Assembly (NCBI RefSeq): GCF_007827795.1
Contig: NZ_VITI01000009.1
Span: 124,001-188,000 of the forward strand
DNA length: 64,000 nt
DNA from: Azospirillum brasilense
GTDB lineage: Bacteria > Pseudomonadota > Alphaproteobacteria > Azospirillales > Azospirillaceae
Reading direction: 5' to 3'
A program made the translations under genes and the position numbers. The notes under the pieces were generated by a model, which worked only from the letters and a program-made list of their open reading frames with translations, searched no databases and was not told where the DNA came from. Shown in pieces: positions 47,872-57,390 of this stretch (position 1 is its first letter; each line of letters begins with the position of its first letter).

Positions 47872-49038
47872 ATGGTCGCTGTCGTCCGCACCCGCGTTGC
47901 CCGCACCCGTTTCGCCATGGGCCTTGCGGTCGCGCTGTTCGCGGCGGGGGTGGGGCCGGTGGCTCACGCCGCCAGCATCGAAACCATCGCCAAGCAGGCG
48001 ATCCTGGTCGATATCACCTCGAACACCGTGCTGTTCGAGAAGAGCCCGGATCAGCGCATGGCGCCGTCCTCGATGAGCAAGATCATGACGATGTACATGG
48101 TCTTCGACGCGATCAAGGAAGGCCGTCTGACGCTGGACAGCACGCTGCCGGTGTCGGAACGCGCGTGGCGGATGCAGGGCTCCAAGATGTTCGTGGAGCT
48201 GCACAACAACATCAAGGTGGACGACCTCATCAAGGGCGTGATTGTGCAGTCGGGCAACGACGCCTGCATCGTCTTCGCCGAAGGTCTCGCCGGCTCCGAA
48301 TCGGCCTTCGCCGAGCGCATGAACAAGCGCGCCCGTGATTTGGGGCTGAAGGACACCAACCTGACCAACGCGACGGGCTGGCCAGACCCGAATCACTACA
48401 TGACCGCCCGCGATCTCGCGATCCTGGCCGAGCATCTGATCAAGGATTTCCCGGAATACTACCACTATTACTCGATCCGGGAGTTCAAGTACCACGGCAT
48501 CAACCAAGGCAACCGCAACCCGCTGCTCTATCGCGGCATGGACGTGGACGGCATGAAGACGGGCCACACCGAGGCCGGCGGCTACGGCCTGACCGCCTCG
48601 GCGGAGCGGGAAGGGCGCCGTCTCATCCTGGTGGTCAACGGCCTGCCGAGCATGCAGGCCCGCGCCGACGAATCGGCCCGGCTGATCGAATGGGGCTTCC
48701 GCGAATTCGCCACCTACGCCCTGTTCAAGGCGGGCGAGACGGTGGATCAGGTGCCGCTCTGGCTGGGCGCGCAGGACACCGTTCCGGTCACCGTGCCGGA
48801 GGACATGAAGGTCACCATGGCCCGCGCCGACCGCGGCGGCATGAAGGTGTCGCTGGTCAGCAACGCCCCGGTCGCCGCACCGGTGAAGAAGGGCGATGTG
48901 GTCGGCAAGGTGGTGGTCTCCGCGCCGGGCTTCCCGGGCAAGGAGTTCCCGGTGGTCGCCGCCCAGGACGTGGAGAAGCTGGGCTTCGTCGGCCGCGCCC
49001 TGGCAGCGGCGAAGTTCCTCATTTTCGGGGCGAGCTGA
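47872..49038 (+). CDS. D-alanyl-D-alanine carboxypeptidase (class A/C low-mass PBP)
   Basis: A 388-residue periplasmic serine peptidase of family S11, trimming the terminal D-Ala of peptidoglycan stem peptides. The three penicillin-binding motifs are intact: SMSK (Ser67), SGN (127-129) and KTG (229-231). A signal peptide ends near AHA. The C-terminal beta domain (VPVTVPEDMKVTMARAD onward) and a terminal amphipathic helix match DacA/DacC. The start at 47872 follows AAGGGAG. It lies next to rlpA, and a thymidylate kinase gene follows. Confidence 0.94.
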   Translation: MVAVVRTRVARTRFAMGLAVALFAAGVGPVAHAASIETIAKQAILVDITSNTVLFEKSPDQRMAPSSMSKIMTMYMVFDAIKEGRLTLDSTLPVSERAWRMQGSKMFVELHNNIKVDDLIKGVIVQSGNDACIVFAEGLAGSESAFAERMNKRARDLGLKDTNLTNATGWPDPNHYMTARDLAILAEHLIKDFPEYYHYYSIREFKYHGINQGNRNPLLYRGMDVDGMKTGHTEAGGYGLTASAEREGRRLILVVNGLPSMQARADESARLIEWGFREFATYALFKAGETVDQVPLWLGAQDTVPVTVPEDMKVTMARADRGGMKVSLVSNAPVAAPVKKGDVVGKVVVSAPGFPGKEFPVVAAQDVEKLGFVGRALAAAKFLIFGAS

Positions 49039-49109
49039 TTGGTGTAAGCCGGCCCGTCACCGCCGGAAATCCGGAACGCGGCGGGCCTCATCACCATCGG
49101 GAGCAGACC

Positions 49110-49742
49110 ATGACGCGCGGGCGGTTCATCACGCTGGAGGGCGGCGAGGGGGCGGGCAAGACCACCCAGATCCGCCTGCTCGCCGACGCGCTCGTCAAAT
49201 GGGAGAAGCGGGTCGTGGTGACCCGCGAGCCCGGCGGCTCGCCGGGCGCCGAGGAGATCCGCGGCCTTCTGGTGTCCGGAGAGACCGGGCGCTGGGGTCC
49301 GGTGACCGAGGCGCTGCTGCACACCGCCGCCCGCCGCGACCATCTGGAGCGCACGGTCTGGCCGGCGCTGGAAGCCGGTCACTGGGTGATCTGCGACCGC
49401 TTCTTCGACAGCACGATGGCCTATCAGGGCTATGGGCTGGGGCTGGGGCGCGAGCTGGTCGCCACGCTCCAAACTGCGGCCCTGGGCGACTTTCGGCCCG
49501 ACCTGACGCTGATCCTCGACTTGCCGGTGGCGGACGGGCTGGCCCGCGCCGCTGCCCGCCGCGGCGGGGAGGACCGCTATGAGCGCATGGACGTCGCCTT
49601 CCACCACCGCCTGCGCGACGGATTCCTCGACATCGCCGCACGGGAGCCGGGCCGCTGCGTGGTCATCGACGCCGCTCACCCCGTGGAAACGGTCCAGGCG
49701 GCCATTCTCGACCATGTGACCCGCCGCCTGGGAGCCTCCTGA
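49110..49742 (+). CDS. tmk: Thymidylate kinase
   Basis: A 210-residue kinase phosphorylating dTMP to dTDP. The P-loop is EGGEGAGKTTQ, the substrate-binding DRFFDSTMAYQGYG is the DR[YF]xxS motif, and the LID region follows near ARRGGEDRYERMD. First gene of the tmk-holB-metG-tatD-MBL cluster common in alphaproteobacteria. The ATG at 49110 starts the family N-terminus; the much longer frame beginning inside the carboxypeptidase gene is spurious. Confidence 0.96.
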   Translation: MTRGRFITLEGGEGAGKTTQIRLLADALVKWEKRVVVTREPGGSPGAEEIRGLLVSGETGRWGPVTEALLHTAARRDHLERTVWPALEAGHWVICDRFFDSTMAYQGYGLGLGRELVATLQTAALGDFRPDLTLILDLPVADGLARAAARRGGEDRYERMDVAFHHRLRDGFLDIAAREPGRCVVIDAAHPVETVQAAILDHVTRRLGAS

Positions 49743-49743
49743 G

Positions 49744-50862
49744 GTGAGCCGCGCCCGCGCGCCCGAACCGGTCGCGGAGGAGGACGCCCTCGCCCCGCGC
49801 CGCAATCCCCAGCTGACCGGTCATGAGGACGCCGAGCGTTTGCTGCTCGACGCCTGGAATTCCGGACGGCTGCCGCACGCCTGGCTGATCGGCGGCCCGC
49901 CGGGGATCGGCAAGGCGACGCTGGCCTTCCGCTTCGCCCGCTTCGTCCTATCCCAAGGGCACGAGCCGCCGGACACCGGCCTGTTCGGCGCCCCGCCACC
50001 GCCCGCCTCTTTGGCGCTGTCTCCGGACGTCCCGGTTTTCCGGCGCGTGGCCTCGGGCGGTCATGCCGACCTGCTGACCGTGGAACGCCAGCGCGACGAG
50101 AAGCGCGACCGGCTGAAGCGCGACATCGCTGTGGACGACGTGCGCAAGATCGGCCCCTTCCTGCGCAAGACCGCCGCCGAAGGCGGTTGGCGCGTCGCCG
50201 TGATCGACGGCGCTGACCGTATGAATCTCAGCGGCTTGAACGCTATTCTTAAGATTTTGGAGGAGCCGCCAACCGGCGCTCTGCTGCTGCTTGTCAGCGA
50301 CAACCCCGGCGGCATGCTGCCCACCATCCGCTCGCGCTGCCGCAAGCTGACGCTTCAACCACTTCCTGAGGAAACGGTTCTCAACCTGTTGGCCCAGCAT
50401 CGTCCGGACCTCGGTGGCGAGGACCAGGCGGCGCTCGCCCGGCTGGCGGAGGGCAGCATCGGGCGGGCCATCGGGCTGGCCGAGGCCGGCGGGCTCGACC
50501 TGTACCGGGAACTGATCGGGTTGCTCGGCACCTTGCCGCGGCTGGACATCACGGCCGCCCACGCCTTCGGCGACAAGCTGACCCGCAAGCAGGACGACGG
50601 GCTCTACGAGACGGCCACCGACCTGCTCGTATGGTGGCTGGCCCGCTTCGTCCGGTCGCTGGCGCGTGGCGCGTGGCCGGCCGAGGTTGTGGCCGGGGAG
50701 GCCGCCTTGATGACCCGTCTGGCCAACGCCCGCGGCCTTGAACGTTGGGTGGAGGTGTGGGAAAAGGTCCAACGCCACTTCGCCCGTGCGGAATCCGCCA
50801 ATCTCGACCGCAAGCAGGTGGTCCTGAACGCCTTGGCGACGCTGGAAGCGGCTGCTAATTAA
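49744..50862 (+). CDS. holB: DNA polymerase III subunit delta prime
   Basis: A 372-residue clamp-loader subunit. The AAA+ P-loop region is GGPPGIGKATL (about 50-60), NLSGLNAILKILEEPPTGALLLLVS covers the Walker B/sensor region, and SRCRKL is the SRC arginine-finger motif. It starts with a GTG one base after the tmk stop. Unlike E. coli delta prime it keeps a near-canonical P-loop, as is common in alphaproteobacteria. The C-terminal collar domain is present. Confidence 0.93.
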   Translation: MSRARAPEPVAEEDALAPRRNPQLTGHEDAERLLLDAWNSGRLPHAWLIGGPPGIGKATLAFRFARFVLSQGHEPPDTGLFGAPPPPASLALSPDVPVFRRVASGGHADLLTVERQRDEKRDRLKRDIAVDDVRKIGPFLRKTAAEGGWRVAVIDGADRMNLSGLNAILKILEEPPTGALLLLVSDNPGGMLPTIRSRCRKLTLQPLPEETVLNLLAQHRPDLGGEDQAALARLAEGSIGRAIGLAEAGGLDLYRELIGLLGTLPRLDITAAHAFGDKLTRKQDDGLYETATDLLVWWLARFVRSLARGAWPAEVVAGEAALMTRLANARGLERWVEVWEKVQRHFARAESANLDRKQVVLNALATLEAAAN

Positions 50863-50934
50863 CACGGACGACACACCACGCCCACCCGGGCCGGCGACAC
50901 GCCGGGCCGGCGCATTCTCGGGAGAGCCTCTGCC

Positions 50935-52485
50935 ATGACCGGGTCGAAGACCTTCTACCTGACGACTCCGATCTACTACGTGAACGACGTGCCCCACATC
51001 GGGCATGCGTACACCACGCTCGCCTGCGACGTGCTGGCCCGCTTCATGCGGCTGGACGGCTATGACGTGAAGTTCCTCACCGGCACCGACGAGCACGGCC
51101 AGAAGGTGGAGAAATCCGCCATGAACGCCGGCATCGCGCCGCAGGAGTTCACCGACCGCGTGTCGAAGAACTTCCGCGACCTCGTCTCGCTGATGAACTT
51201 CTCCAACGACGACTTCATCCGCACGACCGAGCCGCGGCACATCGCGTCGGTGCAGGAGCTGTGGCGCCGTCTGGAATCGGCCGGCGAGATCTATCTCGGC
51301 AGCTACGCCGGCTGGTACTCGGTGCGCGACGAGGCCTTCTACGGCGAGGACGAGCTGACGACCTCGCCCGCTGGCAAGAAGATCGCCCCGACCGGTGCCG
51401 AGTGCGAATGGGTGGAGGAGCCGTCCTACTTCTTCCGCCTCTCGGCCTGGCAGGACCGTCTGCTGGAGTTCTACGAGCAGAACCCGGATTTCATTGCCCC
51501 GGCCGGCAAGCGCAACGAGGTCGTCGCCTTCGTGAAGTCGGGACTGAAGGACCTGTCGGTCAGCCGCACCACCTTCAAGTGGGGCATCCCGGTTCCCGGC
51601 AACCCTGACCACATCATGTATGTCTGGCTGGACGCCCTGGCCAACTACATCACCGCGGTCGGCTTCCCTGACGAGAGCGGCGAGTACGCCAAATACTGGC
51701 CGGCCAACCTGCACATGGTCGGTAAGGACATCCTGCGCTTCCACGCCGTCTACTGGCCGGCCTTCCTGATGGCCGCCAAGCTGGCCCCGCCGAAGCGCGT
51801 CTTCGCGCATGGCTGGTGGACCATCGAAGGCCAGAAGATGTCCAAGTCGCTGGGCAACGTCATCGCGCCGGAGACGCTGGTCAACACCTACGGCCTGGAC
51901 CAGACCCGCTACTTCTTGCTGCGCGAAGTTCCCTTCGGCAACGACGGCGACTTCTCGCACAAGCAGATGGTGCAGCGGATCAACGGCAACCTCGCCAACG
52001 ATTACGGGAACCTCGTCCAGCGCTCCCTGTCGATGATCGGCAAGAATTGCGGGGCCGCCGTGCCGCAGCCGGGCGCCTTCACGGAGGCCGACAACGCGCT
52101 GCTCGGCGCCGCCCGCAACCTGCTGCCGATCGTCCGTGCGGAAATCCAGTCGCAGTCCTTCCACAAGGCGCTGGACGCCATCTGGGCGGTGATCGGCGAC
52201 GGCAACCGCTATGTGGACGAACAGGCCCCCTGGGCGCTGAAGAAGACCGATCCGGCGCGCATGGCCACGGTGCTGTACGTGCTGGCCGAGACCATCCGCC
52301 ACCTCGCCATCCTGACCCAGCCGATCATGCCGGAAGCCTCGGCCAAAATCCTGGACCAGCTGGCGCAGGGGCCGGACGCCCGCGGGTTCGACCGGCTGGG
52401 GGCGGGCGGGGCGCTGGTTCCCGGCACGCCGCTGCCCACGCCGCAGGGCGTGTTCCCGCGCTATGTGGACGAAGCGAAGAGCTGA
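50935..52485 (+). CDS. metG: Methionyl-tRNA synthetase
   Basis: A 516-residue class I synthetase. HIGH at 21-24, TGTDEHGQKV just after, and GQKMSKSLGN near 301. This is the shorter MetG form without the C-terminal tRNA-binding EMAP domain. The anticodon-binding helical domain occupies the last about 170 residues (NYGNLVQRSLSMIGK onward). Co-oriented with holB (72-bp gap) and tatD (6-bp gap). Confidence 0.97.
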   Translation: MTGSKTFYLTTPIYYVNDVPHIGHAYTTLACDVLARFMRLDGYDVKFLTGTDEHGQKVEKSAMNAGIAPQEFTDRVSKNFRDLVSLMNFSNDDFIRTTEPRHIASVQELWRRLESAGEIYLGSYAGWYSVRDEAFYGEDELTTSPAGKKIAPTGAECEWVEEPSYFFRLSAWQDRLLEFYEQNPDFIAPAGKRNEVVAFVKSGLKDLSVSRTTFKWGIPVPGNPDHIMYVWLDALANYITAVGFPDESGEYAKYWPANLHMVGKDILRFHAVYWPAFLMAAKLAPPKRVFAHGWWTIEGQKMSKSLGNVIAPETLVNTYGLDQTRYFLLREVPFGNDGDFSHKQMVQRINGNLANDYGNLVQRSLSMIGKNCGAAVPQPGAFTEADNALLGAARNLLPIVRAEIQSQSFHKALDAIWAVIGDGNRYVDEQAPWALKKTDPARMATVLYVLAETIRHLAILTQPIMPEASAKILDQLAQGPDARGFDRLGAGGALVPGTPLPTPQGVFPRYVDEAKS

Positions 52486-52491
52486 CGAACG

Positions 52492-53289
52492 ATGCTGGTC
52501 GATAGCCACTGCCATCTCGACTTTCCCGATTTCGCCGAGGAACTGGACGCGGTCGTCGACCGCGCCCGGCAGGCGGGGGTGGGGCGGATGGTGACCATCT
52601 GCACCTACCTGTCGCGCTTCGACCGCATCCTGGCGGTCGCCGAGCGCTACGACGATGTCCTGTGCTCGCTCGGCGTCCATCCGCATCAGGCGGCGGAGGA
52701 GATCGCCGGGGTGACCGTCGAACGCCTTGTCGCGCTGTCGAAGCACCCGAAGGTGATCGGGCTGGGCGAGACCGGGCTCGATTACTTCTACGACAAGAGC
52801 CCGCGCGACGTTCAGCAGGAGTGTTTCCGCCGGCACATCCGCGCCAGCCTGGAGACCGGCCTGCCGCTGATCGTGCACACCCGCGACGCCGACGACGACA
52901 CCATGCGGATCATCCGCGATGAGTCCGCTGGCCAGCCGGTCAACGGGTTGCTTCACTGCTTCAGCTCCGGGCGGCAACTCGCTGAAGACGCTCTTGATTT
53001 TGGCTTTTACATCTCCTTGTCCGGGATCGTCACCTTCAAGAAGTCGGAAGACCTCCGTGCCATCGTGAAGGACGTCCCGCTGGACCGGATTCTGGTGGAG
53101 ACGGACGCGCCATATCTGGCGCCGGTGCCGTTCCGCGGCAAGCGCAACGAGCCGTCCTACGTCGCCCACACTGCCGCCTGTGTCGCCGAGGTCAAGGGCG
53201 TGGACGCGGCGGACATGGCCCGGATCTCCACCGAGAATTTCTTCCGCCTGTTCCCACGCGCCGGAACGCCCCGACAGGCGGCCGCATGA
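52492..53289 (+). CDS. tatD: TatD family metal-dependent hydrolase
   Basis: A 265-residue TIM-barrel hydrolase. Metal ligands are visible as MLVDSHCHLDFP (His6, His8), GLGETGLDYFYD (Glu), the IVHTRDADDDT His, HCFSSG, and ETDAPYLAPVPFRGKRNEPSYV. TatD enzymes are 3'-5' exonucleases or deoxynucleases. The 3' end overlaps the MBL gene by 4 bp (ATGA). Confidence 0.95.
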   Translation: MLVDSHCHLDFPDFAEELDAVVDRARQAGVGRMVTICTYLSRFDRILAVAERYDDVLCSLGVHPHQAAEEIAGVTVERLVALSKHPKVIGLGETGLDYFYDKSPRDVQQECFRRHIRASLETGLPLIVHTRDADDDTMRIIRDESAGQPVNGLLHCFSSGRQLAEDALDFGFYISLSGIVTFKKSEDLRAIVKDVPLDRILVETDAPYLAPVPFRGKRNEPSYVAHTAACVAEVKGVDAADMARISTENFFRLFPRAGTPRQAAA

Positions 53290-54104
53290 GCGGTCAACGG
53301 GTTACGATCCTCGGCTGCGGCGGATCACGGGGCGTTCCTGTGATCGGTCTCGGCTGGGGCTTCTGTGATCCGGCGAACCCCAAAAACCAGCGGATGCGCC
53401 CGTCCATCCTGGTGGAATGGGAGCAAGGGCAGGAGTCGAAGCAAGCTGGGGCCGGGCAGGGCAGTGGCGTCAGCGTCCTGGTCGACACTTCGCCGGACCT
53501 GCGCCAGCAGCTTCTCAACGCGGATGTGCGGCGGCTTGACGCCGTCCTGTGGACGCACCAGCACGCCGACCATGCCCACGGCATCGACGAGTTGCGGGAA
53601 CTGTGCCGGGCCATGCAAGCGCCCATCGACACCTACGGCCGCGCCGATGATCTGGCCGAGCTGGAGCGGCGTTTCGGCTATTGCTTCGAGCCCCTGCGCC
53701 CCGGCGATCCCTTCTACCGCCCGGTGCTGACGCCTCGCGCCGTGGAAGGTCCGTTCGAGGTGCGCGGTCACCGGATCGTGCCGTTCGAGCAGGATCACGG
53801 CTATCTGAAAACTCTCGGCTATCGCTTTGACAAATTTGCCTATTCGACCGATGTCGTGAGGTTGGATGAAGACGCCTTCGCGGCGTTGGAAGGTGTTGAG
53901 GTGTGGGTGGTCGACTGCGCCCGGATCGAGCCGCCACATCCGGTCCATGCCCACCTAGCCCTGACGCTGGAATGGATCGCGCGGGTGCGTCCCAAGCGAG
54001 CCTTCCTGACTCACATGGACCAGACCATGGATTACGACACGCTCCGCCGGCTGCTTCCCGCCGGTGTCGAGCCCGCCTATGACGGGCTCGTCATCGAGCT
54101 TTGA
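53286..54104 (+). CDS. MBL-fold metallo-hydrolase (PhnP-like)
   Basis: A 272-residue metallo-beta-lactamase-fold hydrolase. The zinc motif HxHxDH is HQHADH at residues 91-96, preceded by LVDTSPDLRQQLL, with later ligands in FEQDHGY and FLTHMDQTMDYD. Homologues next to tatD resemble PhnP phosphodiesterase and RNase Z relatives, but the substrate is unsettled. It ends the tmk-to-MBL operon. A glutamine-rich insertion (residues about 46-60, GQESKQAGAGQGSG) sits between early strands. Confidence 0.92.
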   Translation: MSGQRVTILGCGGSRGVPVIGLGWGFCDPANPKNQRMRPSILVEWEQGQESKQAGAGQGSGVSVLVDTSPDLRQQLLNADVRRLDAVLWTHQHADHAHGIDELRELCRAMQAPIDTYGRADDLAELERRFGYCFEPLRPGDPFYRPVLTPRAVEGPFEVRGHRIVPFEQDHGYLKTLGYRFDKFAYSTDVVRLDEDAFAALEGVEVWVVDCARIEPPHPVHAHLALTLEWIARVRPKRAFLTHMDQTMDYDTLRRLLPAGVEPAYDGLVIEL

Positions 54105-54139
54105 AGTTCAGGCGATGGCGGGATGGGGCAGGGCGGCGG

Positions 54140-55318
54140 TCACTCGTCTGGCATGATGAGGCCCAGCCGCCCGGCGATGAAACGGTCCGCAGCCGCCTTG
54201 GCCGCCTGATCCGCCGTTTGGGGATTCAGCTTGAACTTCTCTCTGTAAAGCTTTGATGTTGCAGTGATGGCCGCAGGAAGGGTGTGCATCGCCGCGCGGT
54301 ACTCCTTCTCCGGCCAAGCGTCGAAATCGCCCCAGGATCGAAAAGCGGCCACGGCCCGCCCGCGCTGCTCGGCCATCTTCTTGGCTTCGGCGGACATGGG
54401 TGCTTCGAGAAGCGTGCTGGGCACCAGCGACGCCTGAAGGTCGTCCACCTCGAACTGGCGTTCATAGCCATGGCGGATGCTCCCACGCTCCACCAGGGCC
54501 GGCTCGATGGCTGGGTCCATGTGGGTGGAGACGGCTTTCCATTCCGGCAGATCGAACAGGGAGGACGGTGGGTTGCACAGCCCGGGCGTCTCGTCGCGCG
54601 CGTTGCCCCAGAAGGCGCCAAAGGCTTCGAAGGCGGGTTGTCCATGCTTGGTGAACAGGAAGCAGGGCGCGTCCATCTCCGTGGTCGACAGGACGTGGCG
54701 CAGGAACAGCAGCGACGTGCCCAGCGGCGCGCTTGGAATGTCACCGAGATTCGCCATCTCCTCAAGGAGATAGGGATCTTTCGGAAGACCTTGGTTCACG
54801 ATCTCGTCTACCAGCCTGCGCACCGTGGCGTCCTTGTCGGGCACCGCCACCGCACCGCTTTGGTAGAGATAGACCAGCCATGCCTTTGCCGGCGCACCGT
54901 TGTAGCGCTGAAGGGCCATGGCGGCGGCCTTGGCGTCTTTTGGAATCCCGGCGACGACCGCGGCCAGCTTCTTTTGGGCCGTCGAGTTTTGGGCGGCGAG
55001 GTCGGCGGTGCGTGTCTCATACAGAGCTCGGCAGGCCGTGATGGTGGACTTGTCGGCGCAGGTGCCGTCACGTTCGGTCAGGAACGCCTTCTGCGCGCGC
55101 GCAATGGTGTCCCGGTCGTCAGCGGGGGTGTTTCCCAACGTGTCGCGCAGGAGCGTGGCCAACTCCTCGGCGGCGACTTTCAGATCGACGCTGGCGCAGA
55201 TGGTCCGGTCGGCCCGTCCGACTGGCTTGGCGCAATCGGGTGGCGTTTGGGCGATCGCGGCGAACGGGATCAGACAGAGCGACAGCGCGGGGCCGAAAAG
55301 CCACGAGGAGCGAGGCAT
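54140..55318 (-). CDS. Exported protein with LprI-like (DUF1311) domain
   Basis: 392 residues. A signal peptide (WLFGPALSLCLIPFAAIA) leads to a segment with paired cysteines (DCAKPVGRADRTICAS, GTCADKSTITACRALYETR) matching the LprI-like DUF1311 family, which in mycobacteria inhibits lysozyme. The remaining about 250 residues are unlike anything I recognise and contain a second Cys-bearing part (APCFLF, LCNPP). The ATG at 55318 is chosen because GAGGG lies 9 bp upstream; the 3-codon longer frame needs a TTG. Function beyond the domain is unknown. Confidence 0.65.
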   Translation of the reverse strand: MPRSSWLFGPALSLCLIPFAAIAQTPPDCAKPVGRADRTICASVDLKVAAEELATLLRDTLGNTPADDRDTIARAQKAFLTERDGTCADKSTITACRALYETRTADLAAQNSTAQKKLAAVVAGIPKDAKAAAMALQRYNGAPAKAWLVYLYQSGAVAVPDKDATVRRLVDEIVNQGLPKDPYLLEEMANLGDIPSAPLGTSLLFLRHVLSTTEMDAPCFLFTKHGQPAFEAFGAFWGNARDETPGLCNPPSSLFDLPEWKAVSTHMDPAIEPALVERGSIRHGYERQFEVDDLQASLVPSTLLEAPMSAEAKKMAEQRGRAVAAFRSWGDFDAWPEKEYRAAMHTLPAAITATSKLYREKFKLNPQTADQAAKAAADRFIAGRLGLIMPDE

Positions 55319-55428
55319 AAAGCGCAACCCTCATCGAAGGGAACGAATGCGGGAACGAGCCGTGACGATAGTCCATCGGTCGGAACGCCGGAAGGGACGG
55401 ATTGATGCCCTGCTCGCTTCTTCCCGAT

Positions 55429-55443
55429 ATTATTTTCCATAAT
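55429..55443. promoter_or_regulatory. AT-rich promoter region with small inverted repeat
   Basis: The stretch 55420-55540 is clearly AT-rich within GC-rich surroundings. It includes ATTAT-ttTCC-ATAAT (55429-55433 with 55439-55443) and TATATGAT nearby, suggesting promoter or operator elements for the DUF4384 gene and possibly the divergent LprI-like gene. No factor can be named. Confidence 0.35.
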
Positions 55444-55572
55444 ACAGATTATATGATCGATGTTCTGCGGCAGGAGCCATCCCTCCACCCTTGGCGATGC
55501 CCACAATGCACGCTACATAAATCGCAGTTTATAGCCAACGGCCAGGTTCCGGTGAAGGACGCCCACACGCCG

Positions 55573-56427
55573 ATGACATGGCTGATGAGATGGCGGCACC
55601 GATGCGCCACGGCGCTGCTTGCCGCCGTTGTCGGGGTCGTTATGGCCGCCTGGGCGGGCCATGCCGGCGCGGCGTCCGGTGATGGCTCGACGGACAGCGA
55701 GACTGTCTCCGCACAGCCGCCTTCCGAGCCGGACGCCCCACCGGTTCCCACCGTGCCCGACCTGTCGGCGCTGCGGACGGCCTTGTCGGAGTTTCATTGC
55801 GCCGAACTGGATGTCGCCATCGGCAAGGATCAGCGGGTTGCGATCTCCGGGCTCACGGCAGGCGATACCGATCCGGACAGTCTTGCGCTGCTCGCCCAGG
55901 ACTTTCTTACCGGCCAGCGGGCTGCTGTCGAGGTCGAGCGCGCGTCCCCTGCCCTGTGCGAACCCCTGACCCTGATCGGCCCGCTCCGGACCGCCAACGC
56001 CGGCTCTGCGGCACCCTTGTCGATCCGCTTCACGGAAGCCGCCGGAACGCCGTTCAAGGGCGGCCAGGACTTGATGTTCGATATTGCAGCCCCTGATTTT
56101 CCTGCGCATCTGCAGGTGGATTACTTCACATCGGACGGCGACGTGATCCACCTGTTGCCCAATCCGTTGGAGGTCAGTGGCCGCGTGGAGGCCGGCGCGG
56201 TTCGTCGATTGGGTGAACGCGGCGCCGGTGGACGATTCTGGAGCGTCGGGCCGCCATACGGTCACGAATTGATCGTCGTGATCGCCAGCCCCACACCGCT
56301 GTTCCCGTCTCCTCGCCCCGAAGCCGAGGCGGCTTCATCCTATCTTCCCGCCTTGAAGCAGGCGCTGGATTCCGCCGCACCGACCACCGTCGCCACCGCG
56401 CGTTTCCTGAAAACCAAGGCGCCCTGA
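55573..56427 (+). CDS. DUF4384-domain exported protein
   Basis: 284 residues from the ATG at 55573. A signal or anchor helix (ATALLAAVVGVVMAAWAGHAGA) precedes an acidic, proline-rich stretch. The C-terminal half matches DUF4384: FKGGQDLMFDIAAPDFPAHLQVDYFTSDGDVIHLLPNP, and then FWSVGPPYGHELIVVIASPTPLF. DUF4384 domains are found with serine/threonine kinases and caspase-like proteins. The reading frame continues upstream to 55402 through AT-rich, promoter-like DNA, so I prefer the later start. The start codon is uncertain within a few residues. Confidence 0.72.
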   Translation: MTWLMRWRHRCATALLAAVVGVVMAAWAGHAGAASGDGSTDSETVSAQPPSEPDAPPVPTVPDLSALRTALSEFHCAELDVAIGKDQRVAISGLTAGDTDPDSLALLAQDFLTGQRAAVEVERASPALCEPLTLIGPLRTANAGSAAPLSIRFTEAAGTPFKGGQDLMFDIAAPDFPAHLQVDYFTSDGDVIHLLPNPLEVSGRVEAGAVRRLGERGAGGRFWSVGPPYGHELIVVIASPTPLFPSPRPEAEAASSYLPALKQALDSAAPTTVATARFLKTKAP

Positions 56428-56452
56428 CACATTCGGCAATGCCGTCTGTTGG

Positions 56453-57250
56453 TCAGGCCGGAAGAAGGACGAAACGGGCGAGAATGATGGTGATGTTGTC
56501 CGGTCCGCCCGCCCCGTTGGCAAGGCCGATCAGCCGGGCGCAGGCGTCTTCGGCGGTGGGGGGCGGCTGTTGGGTGAGAAATCGCTGGATCAACCCCTCC
56601 GGCACGATCCCGGTCAACCCATCCGAACACAGAAGGTAAAGGTCATCGGGCTGCAGATCGTGGACAGCGATGTCCGGCTCCACCTGCTCACCGGTGCCCA
56701 GCGCGCGAACGATGATGTTGCGGTGGGGAGCCTGCCCGCGGCGCCCGTTGTCGAGCCAGACTTGATAAAGACTGTGATCGCGCGTCAGTGGACGCAACTC
56801 CCCATCGCGCAGACGATACAGCCGGCTGTCTCCGGCGTGGAACACCACCACGCGCCCCGTTCCCGGCACCCGCCAGAGCCCCACCAGCGTGGTTCCCATG
56901 CCGCGCCCTTCGGCATAGCCGCGCTGACGGTTCATGGTGTTGATCCGCCGGTTGGCGGCGACCACCGCGGAGCGGACTGTAGACACGGCGTCCACTGCCG
57001 CTCTTTCCTCCTCCGCCGGGGATGGCGTTCGGCCGTCATCGGCACAGCCGTGGCCGGCGATCACAGCGGCCGTTACTTCCACTGCGGTGCGGCTTGCGAT
57101 GTCGCCTCCGGCGTGTCCCCCCATGCCATCGCAGATCACCGCCAAGCCGAGCGCCGGATCGAGGTGGAACGCATCCTCGTTGCGCGATCGGACACGGCCG
57201 ACATCCGTTTGTCCGGAAGCGATCATCTCCATCAGGGCGGAATGCATCAC
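56453..57250 (-). CDS. PP2C-type serine/threonine phosphatase
   Basis: A 265-residue PPM/PP2C phosphatase with the metal-binding motifs in order: SRNEDAF, VICDGMGGHAGGDIAS, GMGTTLVGL, VFHAGDSRLYRL, LLCSDGLTG and GGPDNITIILA. The length is that of PppA/Stp1-type enzymes, which often counter a Hanks-type kinase in type VI secretion or stress signalling. No kinase or T6SS gene is in the window. It converges on the DUF4384 gene (25 bp between stops). Confidence 0.93.
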   Translation of the reverse strand: MMHSALMEMIASGQTDVGRVRSRNEDAFHLDPALGLAVICDGMGGHAGGDIASRTAVEVTAAVIAGHGCADDGRTPSPAEEERAAVDAVSTVRSAVVAANRRINTMNRQRGYAEGRGMGTTLVGLWRVPGTGRVVVFHAGDSRLYRLRDGELRPLTRDHSLYQVWLDNGRRGQAPHRNIIVRALGTGEQVEPDIAVHDLQPDDLYLLCSDGLTGIVPEGLIQRFLTQQPPPTAEDACARLIGLANGAGGPDNITIILARFVLLPA

Positions 57251-57390
57251 GCGAATGGCTCCAGCGCGTTACAGCCGAACCAGCTTCCTGGAGACAGCCT
57301 TCGGCAACGCGAAAAACCGCCTCGGCTTTGTGTAGGATAATGGCGGAGAGTGCGCGAATTGAACAGCGGGAAAGGGCGCGTAAAAACGCC

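Noticed and set aside
49948-53169. 1073-residue minus-strand open frame over holB, metG and tatD
   Set aside because: Antisense shadow of three core genes; composition typical of such shadows.
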